Shown here: positions 23,574 to 31,265 of the stretch, piece by piece
Layout of the letters: each line of letters opens with the position of its first letter
Numbering within the stretch: the first letter of the stretch is position 1
Assembly (NCBI GenBank): GCA_041918175.1
Contig: JAYRWE010000027.1
Location: 62,001-126,000 of the forward strand
Direction of reading: 5' to 3'
Origin: JABWAN01 sp041918175
Lineage (GTDB): Bacteria; Zhuqueibacterota; Zhuqueibacteria; Zhuqueibacterales; Zhuqueibacteraceae
Length of the DNA: 64,000 nucleotides
Made by a program: the position numbers and the translations under genes
Notes under the pieces: model-generated
Told to the model about the DNA's origin: nothing
The model's database searches: none
What the model saw: the letters and a program-made list of their open reading frames with translations, nothing else

Positions 23574-25013
23574 ATGAAACGCTACTTTCGTTGGCCGCTG
23601 CTGGCGCTGGCGTGCGCGGCAATGCTCCTATCGTGTGCGCGCGATTACGTGACCGGCAAGTCTACCTTTAGCTTGATGAGCGAGTCGCAAGAGGTTGCGC
23701 TGGGCAAAGAAGCGGACCCGCAAATCTTGGCGGAGTACGGCGCTTATGAAGACCCTGCGCTCACCGCTTATGTGGCGGGCATTGGGCAGGCGATTGCCAA
23801 AGTGAGTCATCGGCCGAATTTGGAGTATAACTTTCGCGTGGTCGATAGCCCGATTGTCAATGCGTTCGCATTGCCTGGCGGCTATGTTTATTTTACGCGC
23901 GGAATCTTGGCGCATTTCAATTCCGAAGACGAACTTGCGGGCGTGATGGGGCATGAGATTGGTCATGTCGTGGCGCGACACGGCGCGGAGCAGCAAACAC
24001 GCGCGCAGCTTGCGACGTTGGGCTTGGGGCTCGGCTCTGTGCTCTCGGAAGATTTTCGCAAAGTCAGTGGCGCAGTGCAAATGGGCGTAGGCCTGCTCTT
24101 TTTGAAATACGGTCGCGGGCAGGAATCCGAATCGGACAAACTCGGGGCGGAGTATTCCACTCGTTTGGGATATGATGCGCATCACATGGCAGGCTTCTTT
24201 CGCACGATTGCGCGCTTGAGCGAAGGCAGTGGCCAGCAAATTCCAACGTTCATGTCCACGCATCCTGATCCCGGCCAGCGCGAAGTTCGGGTGGGACAAT
24301 TGGCGGATCAATTTCAAGCCGCGGGGCCATTCACGCCGCGCAAAACCGAGCGCAGTGAATATTTGCGCCGCATTGATGGCATCGTCTTTGGCGATGACCC
24401 GCGCAAAGGCTTTGTCGAAAATAATATGTTCTATCATCCAGAGCTGCGCTTTCAGTTTCCGATTCCGCCCAAATGGGGCGTGATCAATTCCGCGCAACAA
24501 GTGCAAATCATCAACCCGGAAAAAAATGCCGGCGTGCAAATGAGCCTCGGCGAAGGCGCAACTCCGGCTGTGGTGGCGGATAAATTTATTAGCGGCGCAC
24601 AAGCCACCGTGCTGCGCCGGGAGAATCGCCGGGTGAATGGCATGCCTGCGGTGCTTGTGGAGTCAACCGTGCCGAATCAGACTAGCGTGCTGCAAGTGCT
24701 GTCTTATTTCATTCAAAAAGAAAAATACGTTTACGTTTTTCATGGCTACACCACGGCGGCTTTGTTTAAGAACCATGCCGGTGCTTTCGAGCAGGTGATG
24801 ACTGGGTTCGATCAATTGCGCAATCAAGCGGCGTTGAACAAACAACCGGCTCGGTTGCGTATCGAGCGCGTGCGCCAAACTGGCGATCTCGCTGCGGTCT
24901 TGCGCAGCTTCAAGATGAAGGAAGAAATGCTCAATGAGCTTTCCATCGTCAACGGCACGAAGCTCGAAGAGCGTTTGCAAGCCGGCAGCTTGGTGAAGAT
25001 CGTGCGGGAGTGA
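23574..25013 (+). CDS. M48 family zinc metalloprotease, lipoprotein (BepA/YfgC-like)
   Basis: 479 residues. A lipobox ends at LLSC (about residue 21), so the protein should be lipid-anchored in the periplasm. The gluzincin motif HEIGH lies at about residue 127 and the third zinc ligand Glu in ESESDKLGAEY about 60 residues later; the STHPDPGQR motif is typical of BepA/LoiP-type proteases. The catalytic domain is followed by a second domain (FHPELRFQFPIPPKWG-like beta segments, here with YHPE) and a C-terminal LysM-like stretch ending GSLVKIVRE. Such enzymes take part in outer-membrane protein quality control. Start ATG 23574 follows AAGGATGG. High confidence on family. Confidence 0.92.
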   Translation: MKRYFRWPLLALACAAMLLSCARDYVTGKSTFSLMSESQEVALGKEADPQILAEYGAYEDPALTAYVAGIGQAIAKVSHRPNLEYNFRVVDSPIVNAFALPGGYVYFTRGILAHFNSEDELAGVMGHEIGHVVARHGAEQQTRAQLATLGLGLGSVLSEDFRKVSGAVQMGVGLLFLKYGRGQESESDKLGAEYSTRLGYDAHHMAGFFRTIARLSEGSGQQIPTFMSTHPDPGQREVRVGQLADQFQAAGPFTPRKTERSEYLRRIDGIVFGDDPRKGFVENNMFYHPELRFQFPIPPKWGVINSAQQVQIINPEKNAGVQMSLGEGATPAVVADKFISGAQATVLRRENRRVNGMPAVLVESTVPNQTSVLQVLSYFIQKEKYVYVFHGYTTAALFKNHAGAFEQVMTGFDQLRNQAALNKQPARLRIERVRQTGDLAAVLRSFKMKEEMLNELSIVNGTKLEERLQAGSLVKIVRE

Positions 25014-25037
25014 ACGATTCAACTTGGAGGGAGAGCC

Positions 25038-26036
25038 ATGCACGAGATTCATGACCGAGGCTATGAGAAGCTTTTTTCGAATCTCGAAATTTTTCAGCAA
25101 CTCGTCACGACTTTTGTAACCGAGCCTTGGGTCAAAGAGTTGGATTTCACCGCGTGCGAGCTGGTGAAAGATGCGTTCGTGTCGAAGGAGTATAAAGCCT
25201 CGTTCAGCGATTTGATCTACAAAATAAAATGGCGCGGCGAGGATCTTTATCTCATCGTGCTATTGGAATTTAAGTCTGCGCCTTATCCGTTTGTGGCGTT
25301 GCAAATCCTCGGATATGTCGTAGATTTTTATCGCCAACTCGTTGACGCAGACAAAAGCGCGCGCAAGCTGCCGCCCGTGTTTGCGATCTTGTTGTACAAC
25401 GGTGAGCCAGAGTGGAATGCGCCCAAGGACATTGCCGAACTCATTCAAGGCCACGAGACGCTCGGCGAATATGCGCTACGCTTCAAGTATTTTCCGATCA
25501 TCGAAAACGCTTTTGAGCAGGAGCAATTGCTGCGCATCGGCAACATCGTTTCGACGTTATTTTTGGCCGAGGCACACTATGATATCGATCTACTCAAGCA
25601 AGAGTTGTTAAAACTGTTTGAACGGTCACCGAACAAGCATGCAATTTCTCTTTTTCTCAATTGGCTCAAACAATTGGCCATGCATGGCAGAATCGAACGG
25701 ACTGATTACGAAGCTTTGGATCGCGTTTATCAAGACACGCAGGAGGTTGGTATGTTGATCAATAACATTGAACGAGACCGGAAGCAGCTTTATGAAACGG
25801 GGGTGGAGCAGGGAATGGTCGAAGGAGTGGCTAAGGGCATAAAAAAAGGAATAGAACAAGGAATAGAACAGGGGATAGAACAAGGGATAGAACAAGGGCG
25901 ACGTCAGAACAGTTTTGAAGTTGCCCGCATGATGCTGGCGAACGGAGAACCAATCGAAAAAATTCTACAGTATACTTTTCTAACGAATGAAGAGCTCATA
26001 AAACTGCGCGGCGAGGCGTTTCGTGTCGTTGGCTAA
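25038..26036 (+). CDS. Rpn-family PD-(D/E)XK nuclease with G-I-E-Q repeats
   Basis: A 332-residue protein of the Rpn/transposase_31 family. These are DNA endonucleases with reported anti-phage or recombination-promoting roles, not true transposases. The start HDRGYEKLFSN is diagnostic. The catalytic PD-(D/E)XK site is visible as the Asp of SFSDLIYKIKW (about 58) and the E-x-K of LIVLLEFKSAPYPF (about 75-79). A linker carries four tandem 12-bp units (25848-25895) encoding GIEQ. The last ~45 residues (ARMMLANGEPIEKILQYTFL then TNEELIKLR) are a helical module duplicated in the next gene. An internal ATG at 25752 with its own ribosome site could express the C-terminal 94 residues alone. Confidence 0.88.
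   Translation: MHEIHDRGYEKLFSNLEIFQQLVTTFVTEPWVKELDFTACELVKDAFVSKEYKASFSDLIYKIKWRGEDLYLIVLLEFKSAPYPFVALQILGYVVDFYRQLVDADKSARKLPPVFAILLYNGEPEWNAPKDIAELIQGHETLGEYALRFKYFPIIENAFEQEQLLRIGNIVSTLFLAEAHYDIDLLKQELLKLFERSPNKHAISLFLNWLKQLAMHGRIERTDYEALDRVYQDTQEVGMLINNIERDRKQLYETGVEQGMVEGVAKGIKKGIEQGIEQGIEQGIEQGRRQNSFEVARMMLANGEPIEKILQYTFLTNEELIKLRGEAFRVVG
25741..25746 (+). promoter_or_regulatory. Internal Shine-Dalgarno site within the rpn gene
   Basis: AGGAGG lies five bases upstream of an in-frame ATG (25752) inside the rpn reading frame. This would give a 94-residue C-terminal protein beginning MLINNIERDRKQL. In E. coli, Rpn proteins are known to have such in-frame intragenic short products (RpnS) that inhibit the full nuclease. 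Here the arrangement is inferred from the sequence only. Confidence 0.65.
25848..25895 (+). repeat. Four tandem 12-bp repeats in rpn
   Basis: Four units of GGRATAGAACAR encode Gly-Ile-Glu-Gln each time. They form a helical linker and are likely prone to in-frame copy-number change by slippage. Confidence 0.9.
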
Positions 26037-26047
26037 AAGGAGTTTCG

Positions 26048-26284
26048 ATGCTGATCAATCAGATTGAGAGAGACAGAAGACGGGTTTATCTCGACGGCTT
26101 TTTAGAGGGGCTGGCCGATGCGATGTTGGAGACCATGAAGAACGGGGTGGAAACAGGTCGCCTCGAAATTGAAATCGCACGTAGAATGCTGGCGAACGAT
26201 GAACCTTTCGAAAAGATCAAGCGGTACACTTCGTTGACGGATGCAGAAATTCTGAAGCTGCGCGCGGAAACGGCGCAGAGTTGA
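26048..26284 (+). CDS. Stand-alone copy of the Rpn C-terminal module (RpnS-like)
   Basis: 78 residues. ATG 26048 has an excellent ribosome site (AAAAGGAG, 26035-26042) just after the rpn stop. The protein begins MLINQIERDRRR, matching the internal MLINNIERDRKQ of Rpn. It ends ARRMLANDEPFEKIKRYTSL then TDAEILKLR, matching the Rpn C-terminus, but lacks the nuclease core and the GIEQ repeats. It is therefore a diverged duplicate of exactly the segment that the internal rpn start would produce. By analogy with intragenic RpnS inhibitors of E. coli it may be an antitoxin-like partner (inference). ThyX starts immediately, with TGATG overlap. Confidence 0.75.
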   Translation: MLINQIERDRRRVYLDGFLEGLADAMLETMKNGVETGRLEIEIARRMLANDEPFEKIKRYTSLTDAEILKLRAETAQS

Positions 26285-27237
26285 TGATGACACCCGAACG
26301 CTTCAACTTGCCGAAATCGAGCGACATGAATCCAGAATCTCTCTTTCAAGGCCTCGGCGGAAAACTGTTGAGCGAATCTCCCGCCATGCATGCGCCGGTA
26401 TTCAAATCGCAAGCCGGCACGCCCTACCTGACACAAGCAGGCGTTGCTTTAATTGCGCGGCCGCAAGTGCATCTGGAAAGCTTGCAGCCTTTTCTCTCCG
26501 GCTTCGACGACACGCTGGAATTTTCAAACTACCTCGCAGACCCCACACCGCTTGCTTCCGGTGCGCAGCTTTGCAAGCTCGCAGGGCAAACTTGCTACGC
26601 CAGCTTTTCGCCCAAACGCACGATGAACGCAAACGCCGCGCGCTATTTCGACAATATCATGAGCAGCGGTCATGGCTCGGTTTTGGAGCATGCGAATTAC
26701 TCGTTCTTCCTGTATGGCATCTCGCGTAGCTTGACGCATGAAATGATCCGCCATCGTGCAGGCTTTGGCTATTCGCAGCTTTCGCAACGCTATGTTTCGG
26801 GCCGTGTGCTCCGCTTTGTGGAGCGGCCGGAATTTCAAGACCATGGCGAGATGCATCAGAAATTCTTAGAGCGCATTGATTGGGCCTACGCGGAGTATCA
26901 TCGGCTCGCGGACAAATTGTTGCACGAGCAAGAAGCCGGCTCGTCGATTCTTAGCGCGGAGGCCAAAACCGATTTGCGCAAAAAGGTCAATCAAGCGGCG
27001 CGTGCGCTCTTGCCGAATGAGACTGAGACGATCATGGTTGTGACCGGCAATGTGCGCGCATGGCGCCATTTTATTGAGATGCGCGCGAGCAATCATTCCG
27101 AAGTGGAAATTCGAGCGCTGGCCGTGCGCATTTTTCTCTGTCTGCGTTTCGCCGAGCCGCTGTTGTTTGGCGATTATAAAATCGAAGAACTCGCGGACGG
27201 CACCTTTAGTGTGTCAACCTCGAGATCGAAAGTTTAA
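26284..27237 (+). CDS. thyX: Flavin-dependent thymidylate synthase ThyX
   Basis: About 317 residues. ThyX methylates dUMP to dTMP using methylene-tetrahydrofolate, FAD and NADPH. The signature region reads LTHEMIRHRAGFGYSQLSQR (about residue 155), the ThyX motif (RHR...S...R) with one extra residue relative to the usual RHRx7S spacing. SGHGSVLEHANYSFF and the later NVRAWRHFIEMR stretch are also typical. An N-terminal extension of ~70 residues makes it longer than classical ThyX (~220-250). The start ATG 26284 overlaps the previous stop; ATG 26326 (MNPESLF) is an alternative. No thyA is present in the window. Confidence 0.93.
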   Translation: MMTPERFNLPKSSDMNPESLFQGLGGKLLSESPAMHAPVFKSQAGTPYLTQAGVALIARPQVHLESLQPFLSGFDDTLEFSNYLADPTPLASGAQLCKLAGQTCYASFSPKRTMNANAARYFDNIMSSGHGSVLEHANYSFFLYGISRSLTHEMIRHRAGFGYSQLSQRYVSGRVLRFVERPEFQDHGEMHQKFLERIDWAYAEYHRLADKLLHEQEAGSSILSAEAKTDLRKKVNQAARALLPNETETIMVVTGNVRAWRHFIEMRASNHSEVEIRALAVRIFLCLRFAEPLLFGDYKIEELADGTFSVSTSRSKV

Positions 27238-27367
27238 GCTTTAGGAAGTCTGTCGCGAAATTCGACTGCAATCGTTTCTTTTTCTGCCACGAAACACGCG
27301 AAGCACACGAAAGCTTGTTCCGTGTGTGAGCCACAATAAATTTTGACATTGAAAGGCTAATCCCCAA

Positions 27368-28450
27368 ATGCAGATTGGTATCGTCGGCTTGCCCTATGCG
27401 GGCAAAACCACAATTTTTTCCACCCTGTTGCGACACAAGAGCAGCGAAGGCAGCCATCATAAAACCGAGGCCGAGCGCGGCATTGTGAAAGTCCCGGATG
27501 CACGTTTGGATCGGCTCACGGCGATGTTCAATCCCAAACGCAAAGTCAACACGACGATTGAATATCTCAAAGTGCAGGGCTTTGACAGCGGCGCGGAAAA
27601 GCCGCAGGGGTTGCCCGCGCAGTTCATCGCCAACGTCAAAAATGTTGATGCGATTCTGCTCGTGGTGCGTGCATTTGAAAACGATATGGCGCCGCATCCC
27701 ATGGGCCGCGTGGACCCCGTGAAAGATATCGATTTCATCAACGCCGAATTTTGGCTCAGTGACATGGCCATCGTGGAAACACGTGTGGAGCGTTTGGAGA
27801 AGTCGATCAAAAAGACGCATCTCGACGCGGAGCAGCGCGAATTGGAGTTGATGAATCGCTGCAAAGCGCATTTGGAGCAAGAGCGGCCGCTGCGCGAGAT
27901 GGCGTTGAGCACCGAAGAAGAAAAGCTGCTGCGCACGTATCAATTTTTAACTGCGAAACCGTTGCTGTATGTGCTCAACATTGCCGAGAACAAAATCGCG
28001 CAAGCTGCGGAAGAAGAAAAGAAGGCTGCAAAATTTCTCACCCCCAAGTGCGCGCTCACTTCGTTGAGCGCGGAGATCGAAAAAGAGATTTCCGAATTGA
28101 GCGCAGAGGATGCGCAGGTCTTCATGCAAGACCTCGGCATCACCGAGCCGGCCTTGAACAAACTCATTCGCGTTTCTTATGAATTGCTCGGCTTGATTTC
28201 ATTTTTCACCGTCGGCGAAGACGAGTGCCGCTCGTGGACGATTCGTTCCAACACGAAAGCGCCGCAAGCCGCGGGCGCGATTCATTCGGATTTAGAGCGC
28301 GGTTTCATTCGCGCAGAGACGGTGCACTATAACGATCTCCTCACGCTCGGCAGCATGCATGCGTGCAAAGAAAAAGGCGTGTTGCGTTTGGAAGGCAAAG
28401 AGTACGTGGTGAAGGACGGGGATATTTTGAACATTCGCCACAGCGCCTGA
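27368..28450 (+). CDS. ychF: YchF/OLA1-family P-loop ATPase/GTPase
   Basis: A 360-residue Obg-related protein that binds ribosomes and hydrolyses ATP; homologues respond to oxidative stress. The N-terminal P-loop reads GIVGLPYAGKTTIFSTLLR, where most YchF have GLPNVGKST. The rest fits: NVKNVDAILLVVRAFEND, a coiled-coil insert (VETRVERLEKSIKK, residues ~130-190) and the C-terminal TGS domain (SFFTVGEDECRSWTI; GAIHSDLERGFIRAETVHYN; VKDGDILNIRH). The specificity-determining strand reads LLYVLNIAENKI, where other YchF have NVAE-type sequence that favours ATP. Length matches the family. Confidence 0.93.
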   Translation: MQIGIVGLPYAGKTTIFSTLLRHKSSEGSHHKTEAERGIVKVPDARLDRLTAMFNPKRKVNTTIEYLKVQGFDSGAEKPQGLPAQFIANVKNVDAILLVVRAFENDMAPHPMGRVDPVKDIDFINAEFWLSDMAIVETRVERLEKSIKKTHLDAEQRELELMNRCKAHLEQERPLREMALSTEEEKLLRTYQFLTAKPLLYVLNIAENKIAQAAEEEKKAAKFLTPKCALTSLSAEIEKEISELSAEDAQVFMQDLGITEPALNKLIRVSYELLGLISFFTVGEDECRSWTIRSNTKAPQAAGAIHSDLERGFIRAETVHYNDLLTLGSMHACKEKGVLRLEGKEYVVKDGDILNIRHSA

Positions 28451-28650
28451 GACGTTGTGCTTTTCTCCGCGGCGATGATTTTTATTGCGTCAATTCAACG
28501 ATGTCCTTTAGGAAGAATTTTCAAAGGCCAGGAGCGACTGCAAATGGTTAGGAGATTCGCGCCTGAATGCGATAATCGAACTACTGTATTTTATTTTTAG
28601 AGAAAGTCAGATTTAAACTGAAACACACCGAAGAACATCTCATCGAAAGC

Positions 28651-30861
28651 GTGCTCGAAGCGTTCGCACGCGAGCCGCAACGGCATTTCAAAGCGAAAGA
28701 ATTGGCGCGCAAGCTGCACGTGCCGCCGGCGAAGTACACGAGCTTTCGCAATATGCTCAAAGAGCTTGCCCAAGCCGGCAAACTCGCACGCTTGCCCAAC
28801 AATCAATTTCGCCATGCCCAGTCTGCTTCGATCGTGGCGGGCACATTGCACGTGAAGAGCCAGGGGTATGCGTTTCTCCTCGTCGGCGAGAATCAAGCCG
28901 ACGTTTTTATTTCGCAGCGCAACATGGCCACGGCGCTCAACGGCGATTTTGTAAAAGTGCAACTCTTCGCGCGGCCCACGGGCAAAAAGCCGGAAGGCCG
29001 CGTGATCGAGATCGTCAAACGCGGGCGCAAGAATCTCGTAGGCGTGCTGCAAAAGGCCGGGCATTTTTATTACGTGCGGCCCGACGATGTGAAAATGCTC
29101 CACGATATTTATATCGCCGAAGAGAATCTACACGGCGCGAAGCACGGGCAGAAAGTTGTGGCGGTGATTGAGAGTTGGGAAGACGAGCAGCAAAACCCCG
29201 AAGGCCGCGTGATCAAAGTGCTCGGCTTTCCCGGCGAAGTGGGCGTGGATGTGATGTCGGTTGCGTTCTCGTTCGATCTGCCCGTGGCCTTTCCCGAGGA
29301 AGTGGAGCGCGACGCAGCCACGCTTGAGTTTCAAATTACACCCGAGCTTATCGCGCAGCGCGAGGATTTGCGCGCGTGGATGACGTTCACGATTGATCCC
29401 GAAGACGCAAAAGATTTCGATGATGCGGTGAGTCTCACCAAACTCGAAAACGGCAACTACGAACTGGGCGTGCATATTGCCGACGTGAGCCATTTCGTGC
29501 GCGCAGGCACGGCGCTGGATCGCGAAGCACTCAGCCGCAGCACGTCCATCTACCTCGTTGATCGCGTCGTGCCGATGTTGCCCGAACGTTTGAGCAATGA
29601 TTTGTGCAGCTTGAAGCCGTATGTGGATCGCCTCACGTATTCGTGCATCATGGAAGTCACGCCGCGCGGCAAAGTGGTGAATCACCGCATCGGCGAGACG
29701 ATCATCAATAGCAAGCGGCGCTTCAATTACGAAGAGGCGCAAGAAATTCTCGACGGCACACGCAGCGCGACTCCCGAACTTGATACGACGTTGCGCGAGA
29801 TGAATCAGCTTGCGCACATTCTCACCAGACGCCGTTTGCGCAACGGCAGCATGGACTTCGACACGCCGGAGATTAAAGTAATTTTGGATGAAACCGGCGC
29901 GCCGATAGAACTGCGCAAAAAAATGCGGCAAGACACCAACCGTCTCATCGAAGAGTTCATGCTGCTCGCGAACCAAACCGTGGCCGAGCATATTGAGCAT
30001 ATCAAAATGAAGCGCGAGTTGCCGCCGTTTATCTATCGCATTCACGAGCCGCCCGATCAAAACAAGATGAAAGACTTTGCGCTCTTCGTGAAGGCGCTCG
30101 GCTTCAAGTTCGACCATCAACAAACGGTCACAGGCAAAATGCTCGGCGCTTTTTTAAAAGAGATCAAAGGCCAGCCCGAGGCGGGCATGGTGGAAAAAGT
30201 GTTGCTGCGTTCGATGATGAAGGCGAAGTACATGACCGAGAATCGCGGCCACTTCGGGCTTGCATTCAAGCATTATTCGCATTTCACTTCGCCGATTCGT
30301 CGCTATCCCGATTTAATAGGCCATCGCATTCTCAAAGAGTATGCGCAAGGCGTGCGGCCGGAACTGTTCGATCTCTTCGAACGTAAGCTCGGGCGCGCGG
30401 CGCAACAAGCTTCGGAGCGTGAGATTGCGGCGCTCGAAGCGGAACGCGCTTCGATGAAAATGAAGCAAGTCGAGTTTATGAGCAAACACCTCGGCGAAGA
30501 ATTTGACGGTTTGATTTCCGGCGTGGTCGCGTTCGGCATCTTCGTGGAAATTCCACAATTGCTCGTTGAAGGCTTGGTGCATATCAGCGATCTCGCGGAT
30601 GATTATTATATTTTCGAAGAGAAACTGCATCGTTTGAAAGGACAAAACAGCGGACGGGTGTATCGTTTGGGCGATCCGGTGCGCATTCGCGTGGCGAAGG
30701 TGAATCCCAATGAGCGCTTGCTCGATTTTCTTTTGGTCGAACGTCCGCGACAACACCAGGCAAAGCCGCACGCCGAGCGCGAACCCAATCCCGCGCGCGA
30801 GCACAAAACCGAAAAAGAGTCTAAAACAAAATCTTCGCGTAAGAAACGGAGGAAAAAATAA
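28651..30861 (+). CDS. rnr: Ribonuclease R (RNase II/RNB family 3'-5' exoribonuclease)
   Basis: 736 residues from GTG 28651. Order: N-terminal winged-helix RNA-binding domain (EPQRHFKAKELARKLHV), cold-shock domains (QGYAFLLVGENQADVFIS; KPEGRVIEIVKRG), catalytic RNB domain with the metal-binding aspartates in FTIDPEDAKDFDDAVSL, HFVRAGTALD, then YLVDRVVPMLPERLSNDLCS, and C-terminal S1 domain (EEFDGLISGVVAFGIFVEIP) with a Lys/Arg-rich tail. It degrades structured RNA processively. The open frame extends ~25 codons upstream (28576 onward) through residues that look like the start of the winged helix (EEHLIES) but contains no ATG, GTG or TTG. A non-canonical start such as ATT 28588 or CTG 28618 is possible. 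Confidence 0.94.
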   Translation: MLEAFAREPQRHFKAKELARKLHVPPAKYTSFRNMLKELAQAGKLARLPNNQFRHAQSASIVAGTLHVKSQGYAFLLVGENQADVFISQRNMATALNGDFVKVQLFARPTGKKPEGRVIEIVKRGRKNLVGVLQKAGHFYYVRPDDVKMLHDIYIAEENLHGAKHGQKVVAVIESWEDEQQNPEGRVIKVLGFPGEVGVDVMSVAFSFDLPVAFPEEVERDAATLEFQITPELIAQREDLRAWMTFTIDPEDAKDFDDAVSLTKLENGNYELGVHIADVSHFVRAGTALDREALSRSTSIYLVDRVVPMLPERLSNDLCSLKPYVDRLTYSCIMEVTPRGKVVNHRIGETIINSKRRFNYEEAQEILDGTRSATPELDTTLREMNQLAHILTRRRLRNGSMDFDTPEIKVILDETGAPIELRKKMRQDTNRLIEEFMLLANQTVAEHIEHIKMKRELPPFIYRIHEPPDQNKMKDFALFVKALGFKFDHQQTVTGKMLGAFLKEIKGQPEAGMVEKVLLRSMMKAKYMTENRGHFGLAFKHYSHFTSPIRRYPDLIGHRILKEYAQGVRPELFDLFERKLGRAAQQASEREIAALEAERASMKMKQVEFMSKHLGEEFDGLISGVVAFGIFVEIPQLLVEGLVHISDLADDYYIFEEKLHRLKGQNSGRVYRLGDPVRIRVAKVNPNERLLDFLLVERPRQHQAKPHAEREPNPAREHKTEKESKTKSSRKKRRKK

Positions 30862-31151
30862 TGTCCCAAACTACGATATTTCGCCGCCCGAGTTTGCTGC
30901 GCAAAAAAACAAAAGCACAAGAAACCAACGGCAACGGCGAGAGCCGGCAAAGGCAACAACCACTGTCCGACGGCAGTGAAGAATTCTTCGAAGAGTTCAC
31001 GCCGGAAAGCCGCGGGCAACAGGATCATCACACGCGCGATATTCTCGTCGGCCTCGGCGTGACCGCGGGCGTGTTGATCGGCATCGGCGCCACACTGTGG
31101 CTGCGCAAGAAAAAAGGCGGCCGCAAAAAGTGGCAACGCTGGTTCTCATGA
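30861..31151 (+). CDS. Small single-pass membrane protein of unknown function
   Basis: 96 residues. The start overlaps the rnr stop (TAATG), indicating coupling. The N-terminal 60 residues are hydrophilic and low-complexity (RRPSLLRKKTKAQE; SRQRQQPLSDGSEEFFEEF). One transmembrane helix follows (ILVGLGVTAGVLIGIGATLW, about 62-81) and a basic tail (LRKKKGGRKKWQRWF). The basic tail should stay in the cytoplasm by the positive-inside rule. No family is recognised. Because it is coupled to RNase R, a membrane-tethering role is possible but only a guess. Confidence 0.65.
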   Translation: MSQTTIFRRPSLLRKKTKAQETNGNGESRQRQQPLSDGSEEFFEEFTPESRGQQDHHTRDILVGLGVTAGVLIGIGATLWLRKKKGGRKKWQRWFS

Positions 31152-31164
31152 AAGCATTCAAAGC

Positions 31165-31216
31165 GAAACGATTACCGGCAAAACTATTTTAGAAATTATT
31201 TTGCCGGTAATCGTTT
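31165..31216. terminator. Long inverted repeat, probable terminator
   Basis: AAACGATTACCGGCAAAA pairs with TTTTGCCGGTAATCGTTT around a short A/T-rich loop, 14 bp after the small membrane gene. The T-run within the right arm and its intergenic position suit a terminator; it also resembles the GGCAGAAT repeats at 18171. Confidence 0.55.
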
Positions 31217-31265
31217 TGCTTTGTGATGATGACCTCAAGTAAAAATAGCAAAGCATTTGGCTGTG

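Noticed and set aside
25038..26036. Transposase, as Rpn proteins are often labelled
   Set aside because: No terminal inverted repeats or target duplications are visible; the fold is a PD-(D/E)XK nuclease of the Rpn type.
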